From Fistulifera solaris (Eukaryota > Bacillariophyta > Bacillariophyceae > Naviculales > Stauroneidaceae), in the NCBI GenBank assembly GCA_030295235.1, contig AP026133.1, forward strand, positions 744,001 to 808,000: a DNA stretch of 64,000 bases. Direction: 5' to 3'. Numbering within the stretch: position 1 is the first letter of the stretch; every line of letters begins with the position of its first letter. The notes beneath the pieces were generated by a model, which ran no database searches, was not told where the DNA came from, and saw only the letters and a list, made by a program, of their open reading frames with translations. The translations under genes were made by a program, and so were the position numbers. This document shows positions 1 to 11,566 of the stretch, one piece after another.

Positions 1-547
1 ATATTTGTCTTGTTGGTCAAAGCAACGATCGAAGATTAAAAAAATGACTGAGTCAACCAATGGAGCAAAGAAGGAAAATATCGACAAAGAAGTAATTGTT
101 TCTAGTTCTTGCAATCCCTACTCGGTTAACCTCTCTATACAATCCGTTATGTAAGTCTGTGCAGAACTCCAGACGCCTGACTACTGAGTACACCTGGTAA
201 ACAAACTCTTTCTGAGAGAGAGAGCGAGGGCACTGATCGAGAATCGCGAGCAAGCTCCGCCCCCAAGTGTAATTTATCCGGTGAAGGCGGAAAAGGAGTG
301 ATAATCACAAAATTCTACTTCAAAAGACGAACACAGAAAAGAGACTATAGCACATACGTAGGAAGAAAAGAACATTTCCCAATAAAACACATGATAGCAA
401 GTAGCAACCAGTACCGGTTAGGGTTAAAGTAACTATTCCTGAGTCCTTTGTTAACTTCACAATAGCTGTTTGGATCAATTCGACTACGCAGAATTCAATT
501 TTCGACTCCAAAAGTTCATCAGATCAACCGATCATTTGCTTTTCAGC
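1..547. other. Non-coding left edge, upstream of a non-LTR element
   Basis: No reading frame here shows recognisable domains. The start of the retroelement to the right cannot be placed. The Met at 548 is the first ATG of the cysteine-rich frame, and the open frame extends upstream only to about 470 with a TTG codon. I see no terminal repeat or promoter that I can defend. Confidence 0.5.
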
Positions 548-1204
548 ATGGATAATCATGGTCCAAACGCCGAAGAGCCTCGGAATCGGCGATCGGTGAG
601 GTTTGGCGAAGATCAAATTCACTACGTCGAACGTCTCGAACCGAGTACAGAAGAAGAGACAGTACCGGCTATTCGTACTAGTCACAGTGAATCTCAAAGT
701 ACTAAGAACGCTAATCACTTAGGGACAAACGGTACTGCATCACGATGCTGTGACTGCAGTCGGCGCTCTCACTGTCTACAACGGAAAAAATGCGCATGTA
801 AACGTAATGGAGTCCATTGTACCAACTGTATCTGCGCTGACTGTCATAACAAAGAAACTGCTACGGATACCACAACCACAACTCACAACGTTAACGGACG
901 AGATCTTGTTGTAGACTTCGTTGCCCCAACGGCACCAACGGAAACCAACGACACCTCCGTTCACAACATCAACGGACGAGAAATTGTCGCCGAGGTCGTT
1001 CAACCAACAACTGCTCAAGTGCCTTGGCACCATCGCACTAGACTCACGGACGAAAACAGACAAAGGGACAATACTCAAAACATCAATCAGGCCCAGGACA
1101 CTATTGCACTTCCATTCAATAATGGGGAACCAGCACTAAAACAAGAAGCCGAACCACGCAAAACAACTATGCCCGTATTGAGATTGATGATGGTAGACTA
1201 CTAA
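548..1204 (+). pseudogene. N-terminal part of non-LTR element protein, CXC-type cysteine-rich
   Basis: This is an open frame of about 218 codons from the Met at 548. Around residues 67-103 it carries a dense cysteine array with spacing C-C-x-C-x5-C-x5-C-x-C-x6-C-x2-C-x-C-x2-C, resembling the CXC/CRC (tesmin-like) zinc-binding repeat of DNA-binding proteins. Downstream is a repeated phrase, HNVNGRDLVV and HNINGREIVAE, suggesting an internal duplication of about 28 residues. Frames on the same strand up to 2280 continue in other registers without recognisable domains. Its position ahead of the reverse transcriptase suggests a nucleic-acid-binding N-terminus; that role is inference. Confidence 0.55.
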
Positions 1205-2337
1205 AGCGAAGACACGGATGATGACTCTGAGGCAGAAAGGGGAGAAAGCTTTACACCGCACAACAATTATGAACCTTTCCTTACCCCTGAACCCGATGCG
1301 GACCTTCCGGATTTCGTTGAAGAAGAGGCACACAGAAAAATCAAAGAAGTCTACGGAGACCATCCCCATAACAACGACGGCACCCATCTCACGGGAGGAA
1401 TACCAGCGGACATTGATGCAAAATGGCAAGAATGGTACTACAAATTGGTATCTTACCCATCCCGTAGCTACATGCTGTCTAAATGTGCGACATCAAAAAG
1501 ATTCCTAAACCTCCTAGTTGAAGAAATGAAGAATGTCCGAGTGCATAGAACAGCCAACTTTGAACGAGTAATTGTCTTCTGCATTGTCATCCTGGAACGA
1601 TGCCCAACAGTCAAGGGACATAGGAACATCACGAACAGGCTCAATGACCGAATGGACATGTGGGCAAACGAACATTTCGAAGCACTGTTTACGGACACTT
1701 TGTACACAAGAAGCATCGCGCTTCCGGAAGCGCAAAGAATCTATGGAAGAGCTGGCACGACAATTCGACCTCACATTAAAGTCAGGAAGAACAAAAGAAG
1801 CAATGCAACAGCTCAAAACTACCCATCAAAAAGGGCGGTGTACTTGACCCTGATGAAATCGATGAAAAAACAGGACGCCAAAAGTCATAGACGTGTTAGA
1901 AGAAAAACACCCTGAGATGCGAGTCCCTGACCTTGATCGACCCGGGGGCACAGTGCTTTTGAACACCATGACAACCTCCCACCAGTGATACCGCTTGAAT
2001 CTCATCAGATGCCATTGAAACAACGGCTACCAAGCTACACGGAAGTGGAGGACCAAGCGGGATTGATTCTGTCACATTCAAGAATTGGCTTCTTGCTCAT
2101 GGCAAAGCATCCTACAGCTCTCAGAAAAGAAATGGCAGAATGGACGGAATGGATTTCTAATGGTAATCCACCATATGCAGCTATTCGGGCTCTGATGAAT
2201 GCTAGATTGATTGCTCTAGACAAAAAGCCAGGAATTGGGGCCTGTTGCGGTTGGCGAAATCTTCCGAAGACTTATGGGTAAACGGTTCTTAAAGTCACAG
2301 GATACACCGCGACCGTTGTTTGTGGAAATCTTAATCT

Positions 2338-3252
2338 TTGCGTGGGGTTACCGTCCGGGAATGGAAGGCGGTTCATGCAATGCACCAGAAATACATCAAG
2401 GCGCGCCAAGCAACAGCAGAAAAACAAATCACTCACTTGGAAGGCCACGATATATACCCTACAGCACTAGAAGTTCAAATGGAAGTTGAAGATACAGAAG
2501 AGATTTATGATTATGATGATTTCCTTGATGACGATCTAATTGAAGAATTTGTATCCGACCCTGAATTAATGCTTTTGGTTGATGCACGAAATGCATTTAA
2601 TGAAATCAGCCGACTTTCACTTCTCTGGACTGTCCGCCATCTTTGGCCACAAGGATCTCGATTTGCATTCAATTGCTATCGCCATGCTTCAACTCTCTTC
2701 ATTCGGAAACAAAATGAATTTGCCATGACGATCCAAAGCAGAGAAGGAGTTGCTCAAGGAGACCCCTTGAGCATGATCCTTTATGGACTAGCTCTTGCTC
2801 CAATTACCCAAACCATTCGCACCGAAGTCGATGACATTGTATCACCTTTCATGACGATGCAGCATTTGCAGGTAAAGCGTCCAGTATTGACAAGGCAATG
2901 CAAATTCTTATGCAACTTGGTCCAGATCGCGGTTACTTCCCAGAACCCGAAAAGAGTATTGTTGTATGCCGTAAATCCGACGAACAAAGCTGCAAGCTCA
3001 TTCTCTAGAAATATGGGTTTCAGTACACACGCGGACATCGATACTTGGGAGGATTTATTGGCTCATCAGTCGAGCGACAAGTGGGTTACGGCAAAAATCA
3101 ACGAATGGGTAAGCACTCTGACGACACTTTCCGAAGTCGCCAAAAGATACCCCCAAGCCGCCCTATTCAGGATTTTGTCGGTCACTCCAAATGGAATGGC
3201 AATACGTCCAACGAGTCATTCCTGGAATATCTCATCTCTTTGCACCCCTTGA
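2338..3252 (+). pseudogene. Reverse transcriptase core of non-LTR element, frameshifted
   Basis: The frame contains two reverse transcriptase signatures: LLVDARNAFNEISR, with the first catalytic Asp, and EGVAQGDPLSMILYGLALAP, the motif-B-like QGDPLS stretch. The next catalytic block, expected as a YADD-like box, is found only in another register near 2850, where FHDDAAFAG can be read. This shows a frame change between about 2830 and 2850. Downstream the alternative register continues with sequence typical of the RT thumb, including YLGGFIG near 3045. The annotated frame after about 2850 is therefore a shadow. Confidence 0.7.
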
Positions 3253-3615
3253 GAAATGCATCCAGAAGAAATTCCTCCCGGCACTACTTGGCGAAGATCA
3301 GCCGATCACGGGTGACTTGCGGAAATTCTCTCTCTCAGCACAAAGGCAGCGGGGATTGGCATTTGGAACCCGGTAAAGACATGCGAACACAACTTCTCTA
3401 CCTCACAAGACATCACGAAACTCATCTCAAACAGTTTATACAGCAACACAGAATTAAACGTTGGAGAGCATCTTTCACATGCCACAGTAGAGAAAAACAG
3501 TGCCGCAAAAATCCGATTTCAAAACGAAATTCAAACGCTTGACGAAATCTGTATTGGAAGACCAGATGAAAGGCGAAGACTTCTTCGAGCAAAATCGACA
3601 GGAATTTGGCTCTCG

Positions 3616-4359
3616 GTGCGTCCACAGACATTCACGGACACCGAACTCTCAAAAGACGAATTCCGTGACAGTCTACGAATTAGCTCAGGACTCCCAATTC
3701 TTGATCTCCCCAAGAAGTGTGATGGATGCAATAAACCGTTTACAGTCGAACATGCACAACAATGCAAAAACGGTGGACTTGTTATCCAGAGACACGACGA
3801 TCTGAAAAGCGAATTCATGTCTCTTTGCACGCAAGCCTTTGGACCCAAATCTGTTCGGCGATGAGCCTACCATTCACACATTTGGCAACAGCAACAACAG
3901 TACACAGGTTCAAGAGCTTCGAGGGAGATGTTTCGGCCTATGGCTTTTTGGAATGAGAGACGAACGACCATTTTCGATGTCCGAGTTACTGATACCGACG
4001 CACCGTCATACAGAAACCGTGACCCGATTAAGGTTCTGGCTTCTCAAGAGCGTGAAAAGCGTAGCATGTACGGACCCCCTTGCCACGAACGCAGACGAGA
4101 CTTCACTCCCCTGGTCTTTTCCATTGACGGAATGATGGGACAACAGGCTATTTCAGCATCGAGACAGCTTGCAAGAAAACTTCAGCGGAAGTGGAACAAG
4201 CCATACTCCGAGATCTGTGGCTTCATCCGGGCGCGCATGAGTCTTTCCCTGGTCAGGTCAGTTAGTATGCTTCTCGCGAAATCCAAGAGAAGGAATGCCA
4301 AAACGGAATCCCCCTCATTGGGAAACGGGCTCGGGACTGGCCCTCTACTAGCGCACTAA
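3616..4359 (+). pseudogene. C-terminal zinc finger and nuclease-like domain of non-LTR element
   Basis: Two overlapping frames make up the C-terminus. The first (3616-3864) carries CDGCNKPFTVEHAQQC followed by GGLVIQRHDD, a C-x2-C-x7-H-x3-C finger. The second (3928-4359) carries IFDVRVTDTDAPSY, then a K/E-rich helix and RRDFTPLVFSIDGMMG. That arrangement is characteristic of the region following the RT in many protist and fungal non-LTR proteins and is thought to be a PD-(D/E)XK-type endonuclease. A frame change lies near 3850-3930. The frame ends at 4359, about 170 bases before the A-rich tail. Confidence 0.7.
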
Positions 4360-4530
4360 GGCTAGGGAGTTAGAACCAAAGTTTACTCAGAGAAGTGTCA
4401 GACTGAAATATATGTGAATGAAAAGTGGAAAATTCAGTCGAATGTCAAGATTAGATTCTGACGATTAAAAAAATTAGGAATAAAATATATATGTTAATGA
4501 ATGAATCGTGATTCTAAAAAAAAAAAAAAA

Positions 4531-6081
4531 CCAGTAGTCGCACTCAGTTTGGGGCTCGGGAACTTGTGCAGTACGTAGTACGAACAGCGAACTCATCACT
4601 CCTAGCTTCTTGCTTCTTAGTGTATGCTCCGTAAGTTTTTTTTTTGTTCTTCATTCGTGGCTCGTGGCTCTCAGAATTCACAATTCGCAACTCACCGATT
4701 CCCGATTCATATCTCTTTTCCCTTCTCCAGCCCTGGGCCCTCGCTGAAACACTAAAGACTAGACTATGTGGACTATGGCCTATTGCTCATAGCTACTCTG
4801 ACGTCTGAAGCCATTCGAGAGTCGAGAGAATAGAGAAGCCATAAGCCATGTCTGTGCGAATCTATTCTGAAATGTGTCAATGTAAGGCTATCCGGAGTTC
4901 AGAGTTGTTTTGCCAGTAACCAGAATTACTCCGTATGCAATAAATAATCGACCGAGACGCGAGACGCAAGAAGCGGAGATGCGAGATGCGGGCATTTTTC
5001 ATTTTCATTTTCCGGTTATTGTACACCGGAGTACACCAGAGTACACTCGAACTCACTCGAAAGCTCAAAGGTCATTATTTTTGGTCATTGAGAATTGAGA
5101 CCCTACTGTACAGAGCATTGGCTTTCGGCTCTTACGCCCTCTTGCTCTTGGCTCTTGGCTTCGGTTTCTGTTTTTGTATCTTTGTCTTGTCCCTGTCCAA
5201 ACCAAACAAAGGAGCAAAGCACAAAGCATAGGGCTACGCAGCTACTGGTACGCCTCTCTAACTTGCATTGAAAATGTAAGGAACTCTTGCAAAAGAAATG
5301 ACAGATGATAGACGTTAGATGACAGATGATTGCTTAATGATTGTTGATTACTGATCTAACACTAGTAGTGACTTTTCACCAAAAGACTTTCTTGCATTGA
5401 GCTAAAGACGGTGGAAAAGTAAAGGAGACTAATATCTCATAGTTTCCGACAACGAAAAAAAGTGAAGCACACGACACACGACACACCACCGACTCAAAGT
5501 TATTGTGCATTTCATCGCGATTCGCAATTACTTGGTACCAGGTACACTCCGTTTTCCTATAGAAAGACCAGAAGTTCAGAGGCGAGGGCGGCGGGCGAGG
5601 TACCGTACTTGTAGGTTGCACGTCGCGGAGATTGGCCTCGGCGTCGGCGGGCCAAAATGTGATTATTAGTTTAGGATTCCGTACAAATCATTACAGTGTA
5701 CTTCGTTGCGGCTCGGTCAAAAAGTCAAATCCTTCCAAATTCCTAATACGTTAGCTACCATTAACCATTAAGGAGGCACTCTAGAGAGTATAAAGTTATA
5801 TACGGAGTACCGTAGCTTTTACCACTTACCACCCACCAAAAAAATGGTACTCCGTATCTGGTAAGGTTACGCGATGGGACGTTACGGCGAACAATTGCCT
5901 TAAAAGTTGAAGGACGATAGACGATAGACAGACGTCCATGATTAATCAAACCCGTACCAGGTAGAAATGTAGATCGTGATGAGCTTGTGTGTCATGTGCC
6001 ATGAGTCATGTTCGTACTGTGACAACAGATATTCTTATAATCAGGTACCGGTACCAGTACTTGTATGCCTCTCACAGGGTT
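4531..6081. other. Gene-free spacer with degenerate short repeats
   Basis: No domain-bearing frame is seen in about 1.5 kb. The sequence is rich in short degenerate words: runs of gactc/gagac, TACTCCGTA or TACGGAGTA palindromes (for example near 4928, 5802 and 5848) and GGTACCGGTACC near 6042. These words recur in other spacers of the window. It may be decayed transposon sequence; nothing firm can be assigned. Confidence 0.45.
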
Positions 6082-6086
6082 CGAAC
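6082..6086. repeat. Target-site duplication, left copy
   Basis: CGAAC lies directly before the 5' LTR, and the same five bases follow the 3' LTR at 11441-11445. Five-base duplications are normal for Ty1/copia integrases, so this confirms an insertion with both ends preserved. Confidence 0.9.
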
Positions 6087-6312
6087 TGTTGAATCTTAGG
6101 GGAAATCCAGTCACGGTTCCACGTCAGCAAGCTATGAATCACGAACGTCAAAGTCATGAAGACAATTTCTGACACGAAGAATTGTTCCTCACCATCGCCA
6201 ATGGTCAAGTTGCGGACCACACATTCCGATTCTTCGATTTGCAAGTTTCATCGCAGTTATAAATTTAGAAACTTCGTTTCTCTCTTGTCATTTCTAATCT
6301 ACGATTTCAACA
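6087..6312 (+). repeat. 5' LTR of copia element
   Basis: It starts TGTTGAATCTTAGG and ends GATTTCAACA. A TATAA-like box (TTATAAATTT) lies around 6257-6266 and could drive the element's transcript. No mismatch to the 3' LTR was found by eye. Confidence 0.92.
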
Positions 6313-6347
6313 GAAGTTTCTAAATCCTTTGCCTCTCCTCACCTCCC

Positions 6348-7575
6348 ATGTCTTCCGCCACTGCCGCCATCTCGCAAGAGAACATTTTCGCCATCTTCCC
6401 CGAGCCAGTTGTCAAAATTGAAGGTGACCCCTCGCCCCTCCAGATCCATCAGTTGATCAAAAATGTCCGCGCCAACGCCTCCGCTATTGACAGCAACATT
6501 GGTGACGGTCGCCACGGACACCTTGGACTAGTTGTCTCCCCGAATTTTATGCGACATTAAGCGATCAGCCTTTCACCGTCCCTCGCGAACCCGGGCCCAA
6601 GGGCAATTATTCCGCCAGGTACTACCGGCCCCCAAGCCAAACTTCTCAAACTTCGCTTTTGATGCCGACTCCCGCCCTGTTCACATTGACACGGGCAGTT
6701 GATATTGCGCTCAAAACCTACATTTTAAAATGTGTTGACAACCGTTATGTCCGCGCACTATACGAAGACAATGTGCAGTACGGAAATCGTAGTGCTCGTG
6801 ACCTCCTCGCACATCTTTACCGACAACTACGGTAAAATTGAACCTCAAGATCTCACTGCTAACTTAGAGACTCTAAACAAACCATGGAATGCAGCCAGTT
6901 CATTCGAAGATTTAATTGATCAAATTGAAACGGCAGTGGACTATGCCAATATGGGAGGCGACCCTATTACTGCCACGCCAAATTCTCAACTCCGCATACA
7001 CCAACGTCTTCAACACTGGTGCTTTTCTCGAGTCATTGCGGGAATGGGACCGCAAACCTGCCGAAGACAAGACCTGGGCACACTTTAAACCATTTATGCT
7101 TGCCGCGACAGCGCCAACGTCGCAAAGAACTGCACACCACTACAGGTGGCCAGGGTTTTGCGAATCAGGCCCTGCCCTGGAGAGTTCGGTCATCAACCTT
7201 GAAGCTGCCAGGGAAGTTGATCAAGTACAGTTCAGCGCCCTAGCGAGCACCACAAGCATGCTCCACAACCAGTTGCAAGAGGCGCTAAAGGAAATCGAAC
7301 AACTCCGGCAGAATTTGCCTGCATCGGGAAAACGGCAAATGACAGACAACGGAAGCTTTTCCAACAAGAAACAACGGACCCGCAACATCAAGGCTCACAA
7401 AGCACGCAACACATGGGACGATTACTGCTGGACACATGGTTTTGTTGTGGCACCCGGCCACAACAGCGGCACATGTCGCAACCCCGCTCCCGGACACCAG
7501 CACGCCGCAACCAAAAACAACACTATGAATGGCAGCACGGCCGGCATTGCCTTCCGCAAACCACTCGACAACTGA
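6348..7575 (+). pseudogene. gag of copia element, frameshifted
   Basis: The gag-like reading begins MSSATAAISQENIFAIF at 6348 and changes register at about 6555, 6830 and 6960. The middle part has the copia gag core (LLAHLYRQL, then YGKIEPQDLTANLETLNKPW). The last frame (6916-7575) ends with a zinc-knuckle-like unit, YCWTHGFVVAPGHNSGTC then NPAPGHQHAAT, a C/H spacing common in diatom copia gag proteins. The product would package element RNA. Breaks may be real or consensus errors. Confidence 0.7.
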
Positions 7576-7647
7576 CTCCTAGGGCAGACAGTAACCGATA
7601 ACGCAGCATTATCCCTTTATCCACACTGTCTACAGCCCCCACAACCT

Positions 7648-8778
7648 TTGCACCACCACCCTATCACCACCGCAATAGCCGACACCGGAACCACAGGGCA
7701 TTTTGTAACGTCCCGCTTCCCGCTACTCAAAAAACAGCAAGCCGACACACCTATCACTGTTCAGCTCCCCGACGGCGCCCACATCCACAGTACTCACATA
7801 GGTCACTTGCCATTTGCCCGCCTACCGCCCTCTGCAACCACAGCCCATGTTTTCCCCAGCCTGCATCCACACACACTGATTTCCATCGGCCAACTCTGTG
7901 ATAGTGGCTACACCGCCACCTTCACTGCAGACAAGCTTGCCATCACTAATGCCAACGATGAAACCATCCTCACCGGTAACAGATCTCCCCCTGGTCTTTG
8001 GAAAATCCCGCTTTCGGCCGCACACACCAGCACCCGCCAACATCACAACGAGCCGGAACCCAACATACCGCCGTCACTCAGTGCTCTCCCACAAATCGCC
8101 GCCCTCCACACGGCATCTCAGCCCGCCGCCGCAACTCACACCGCCAACACCATAATGCCCACCCACAATCTCAGCGAGCTCATTCCTTTCCTGCACGCGT
8201 GTCTTTTTTCCCCGGCAAAGACAACACTCATTCGCGCCATCCGTGCAAATCATCTTACCACTTGGCCGAAGCTCACTGTTGAGAATGTCTCCAAATATCT
8301 CCACGAAAGCGAAGCCACGGTTCTTGGTCACCTTGATCAAACGCGAAAAAACATTCAATCAACAAAAACAATAAATCATAAACACGCAACCGTAAACACT
8401 CCACCAACTCCAAACACCAGATCCGTGCCAAAAACAGACACACTGGACATTGACTCCGCACACACGACAGACATTGGAAAAACCGCTCCCACGAAATCTA
8501 TTGCGCCATTGAGTCCCAACCCTCTATCTCAGGACAAATCTATACTGATCAAACAGGCAGATTTCCCACAACCGCCGCATCCGGAAATCAATACCTCATG
8601 GTCCTCTATGACTACGACAGCAATGCAATACTCATTGAAGCCATTAAAAATCGCTCAGCCTCAGAATTACTTCGAGCCTACAAAAACTTCACCAACTCCT
8701 AGTCCAACATGGTCTCCAACCGAAACTACAAAGACTAGACAACGAAGCAAGTCGTCTTCTAAAGGATTTTATGTTTGA
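7648..8778 (+). pseudogene. Protease and start of integrase, copia pol
   Basis: The aspartic protease active site is seen as IADTGTTGHFV about 10-20 residues in, followed by a conserved retropepsin-like fold region (LPDGAHIHSTHIGHLPF). A pre-integrase segment follows (LFSPAKTTLIRAIRANHLTT and VSKYLHESEATVLGHLDQ). From about 8532 the integrase core is in another register, where YTDQTGRFPTT and VLYDYDSN can be read. The register changes again near 8699, where LDNEAS supplies the second catalytic Asp. The last ~80 codons of the long frame are therefore a shadow. Confidence 0.75.
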
Positions 8779-11182
8779 GAAAGGTATAGATTTCCAACTA
8801 ACTCCTGCTGGCGTCCACCGCCGCAATGCCGCCGAGCGCGCCATTCGCACATTTAAAAACCATTTCATTGCCGGAATGTGCTCTACAGATCCAAACTTTC
8901 CTATGCAGCTTTGGGATACCTTACTACCGCAAGCACAGCTCACGCTTAACCTCTTACGCTCCTCGCACATCAACCCGAAACTATCCGCCCATGCACAAAT
9001 CTTCGGTGCCTTTGATTTGAACCGAACACCATTAGCTCCGCCCGGCACTCGCGTCATCATTCACGACAAACCGCAAAATCGAGCCTCTTGGGCACCGCAT
9101 GGTTCTCCCGGATGGTATGTTGGCCACGCACCTGAGCACTACCGCTGCTACACATGCCGCACCACCGCGAATTTCGCCGAACGGATCTCCGACACCGTCG
9201 TTTTCTTCCCGCACCGAACGCCATTACCTGAGATGTCCCCGCATGAAAAGCTCACGCAAGCCACAGTTGCATTAACACAAGCCTTGCAGCACCTTCAACT
9301 CACTAATGGCACAAACAAGCTTCCCACCGCTCATGACTTTCCGAGGGTGTCAAGTACCCACACGCAACCAGCTCCGAGGGTGCACACCGCAAACACCCTC
9401 TTGCCCAGCCAACACATTCCAGATACACCATTGGTCAATCTCTTTATCCAAGAAGAATGCACACAACGCCATTATCCCACCCACTACGCCAATTCCGTTT
9501 TCGACGCTACCACCGGCAAACATCTCGAATATCGTGACCTCATTCGACTTCCACACACAAAACAATCCTGGCTGAAGTCGGCTGCAAACGAATTTGGTCG
9601 ACTCGCACAAGGACTGAAATCCCGAAAGATCCACGGCACTGACACCATCACCTTTATCTCAAAGTCCAGAGTCCCGAACGGCCGCAAAGTCACTTACGCG
9701 CGTTTTGTTTGCACACTTCGACCTCAGAAAGCAGAGGAAGAACGCACCCGTCTCACGGTGGGCGGCAATCTCATTGAATACAACGGACCAACGAATGCAC
9801 CTACAGCCGACATCACGACATACAAAGTGCTCATCAACAACACTCTTTCCACCCCGAACGCACGCCAAGTCATTGCCGACATCAAAAATTACTATCTCGG
9901 CACCAACTTACCTATTTCCGAATACATGAAGATACACATTTTACTCATTCCCAACGAGATAATCGACGAGTACAACCTTCATGAACTCCAAGACGAATCT
10001 GGTTTCATTTACATCGAGATCAACAAGGGAATGTACGGGCTGCCACAATCGGGTCGCCTGGCAAACGAAAAATTAGCCCGAACCCTAGCTCCATACGGCT
10101 ACTACCAAGCACGCCACACACCGGGATTGTGGCTACACAAAACGCTCTCCCAATTCTATTCGTCCTTGTCGTCGATGATTTTGCCATCCAATACACAAAC
10201 AAGGAGCATGCCAAGCAGCTATTGCACATACTCAAAACGAACTACGAGGATGTCTGTCGATTGGACCGCCAGTCTTTATATTGGTATTACTGTCAAATGG
10301 GATTACGAGACCCATACTGCAACGCTGTCCATGCCCGGTTATATCTCAAAACTCCTCGACAAACACCATCACCCCACACCAGTGAAACCATGCCACGCAC
10401 CGCACCCCTACAACATTCCCCAATACGGTGTTAAACAACAATTAACACCAGCACCTGACACTTCCGAGTCTCTCAACAAAGCCGGCATTTTGCGGATCCA
10501 GCAAATTGTGGGCTCCCTTCTCTATTATAGCCGCGCAGTAGACCCAACCATCGCTGTCACATTAAGTGCACTCGCTTCGGAACAGTCCAAAGCAACGCAA
10601 AACACAAACAAGAAAGTCCACCAACTCTTGGACTATTGTGCCACATATCCCGTCTCCCACCTTCGCTACCACGCCAGCGATATGATCCTAAAAATTCATA
10701 GTGACGCATCATTCGGCAATGAATCTGGTTTTCGCAGCCGAGCCGGCGGTCATCACTACCTCGGCAAGGCCAACTCAAACTTTTTCAACAGCGCCATCCT
10801 TAACCCGACTGGTATCCTGCGCCATGTTGTCACCTCTGCCACCGAAGCGGAAATCGGCGCTCTCTTTGTCAATGCGAAAGAAGGCCTCATCCTGCGCACC
10901 ACCCTCCATGAAATGGGATTCTCACAGCCATGTACCACCATCATCACCGACAACACCATGGCTGACGGTTTTGTGAATGACACCATCAAAAAACAACGTT
11001 CACGTGCAATCGACATGCGTTTCCATTGGATAATCGACCAACGCCAACAAAACATTTTCGACCTTGAATGGCGGCCCAGCAATGAAAATAAAGGCGATTA
11101 TTTTACTAAACACCACAGCCCCGCCCACCATCGCCTCATGCGACCCGTTTATTTACACTGTCAGGACGACCGAGATTCGTGA
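8771..11182 (+). pseudogene. Integrase C-terminus, reverse transcriptase and RNase H of copia pol
   Basis: This is an 803-codon frame. It opens inside the integrase (RRNAAERAIRTFKNHF holds the catalytic Glu). Next is reverse transcriptase, with ARQVIADIKNYYLGTNLP holding the first Asp and INKGMYGLPQSGRLANE. RNase H follows, with IHSDASFGNESG, TSATEAEIGALF and ITDNTMAD, and the frame ends in KGDYFTKHH. The YVDD-type box is absent from this frame. It appears as VLVVDDFAIQYT in the neighbouring register at about 10145-10255, so two compensating frame changes bracket the polymerase active site. As written, the translated protein would lack polymerase activity. Confidence 0.85.
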
Positions 11183-11214
11183 TTTTTGTTTCGTGCAACC
11201 GGACTGCGAGGGTG

Positions 11215-11440
11215 TGTTGAATCTTAGGGGAAATCCAGTCACGGTTCCACGTCAGCAAGCTATGAATCACGAACGTCAAAGTCATGAAGACAATTTCTGA
11301 CACGAAGAATTGTTCCTCACCATCGCCAATGGTCAAGTTGCGGACCACACATTCCGATTCTTCGATTTGCAAGTTTCATCGCAGTTATAAATTTAGAAAC
11401 TTCGTTTCTCTCTTGTCATTTCTAATCTACGATTTCAACA
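11215..11440 (+). repeat. 3' LTR of copia element
   Basis: The sequence matches the 5' LTR base for base in my reading. A short purine-rich stretch (GCGAGGGTG) just upstream is the best candidate for the polypurine tract. The element's 5' internal boundary after 6312 shows no classical initiator-tRNA primer site. Confidence 0.92.
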
Positions 11441-11445
11441 CGAAC
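11441..11445. repeat. Target-site duplication, right copy
   Basis: CGAAC follows the 3' LTR and matches 6082-6086. Confidence 0.9.
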
Positions 11446-11566
11446 TTCGACGCATGTTCGAAGAGTACGGTGCAGAACACGAGAGATGGTATCGGCGTAT
11501 GCATAATAAGCCATTCGACGAATTATTTTCCTCGCTGATTCATTGTTTTACAACTCTCTTGAGAAC

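Larger units (their letters stand above)
548..4530 (+). mobile_element. Degenerate non-LTR retrotransposon with RT and nuclease-like C-terminus
   Basis: A chain of same-strand frames in shifting registers forms one retroelement: an N-terminal cysteine-rich domain, a reverse transcriptase core, a CCHC-like finger and a C-terminal nuclease-like domain. The 3' end is an A-rich tail with a run of about 16 A just before 4531, as expected for target-primed reverse transcription. The last ~90 bases recur at 20098-20172 and, diverged, at 22335-22530, so the family has inserted several times. No LTRs were found. The many frame changes mean this copy is either dead or affected by indel errors. Closest type by layout: the RT plus restriction-like endonuclease non-LTR elements of protists and fungi. 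Confidence 0.75.
6087..11440 (+). mobile_element. Full-length Ty1/copia LTR retrotransposon
   Basis: The element runs from TG at 6087 to CA at 11440 (5354 bp), with LTRs at 6087-6312 and 11215-11440 that I read as identical over 226 bp, and a CGAAC target duplication on both sides. Internal order is gag, protease, integrase, reverse transcriptase, RNase H, which defines Ty1/copia. The body has several frame changes (gag near 6560-6916, integrase near 8500-8700, RT near 10140-10250). Identical LTRs argue for very recent insertion, which conflicts with a long-decayed body. Either the frame changes are sequencing indels or the element was copied while already defective. Confidence 0.92.

Noticed and set aside
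6074-6095. GGTTCGAAC before the copia 5' LTR resembles a tRNA B box
   Set aside because: The flanking bases cannot form a T-arm or the rest of a tRNA, and the pre-insertion sequence on the other side of the element does not complete one.
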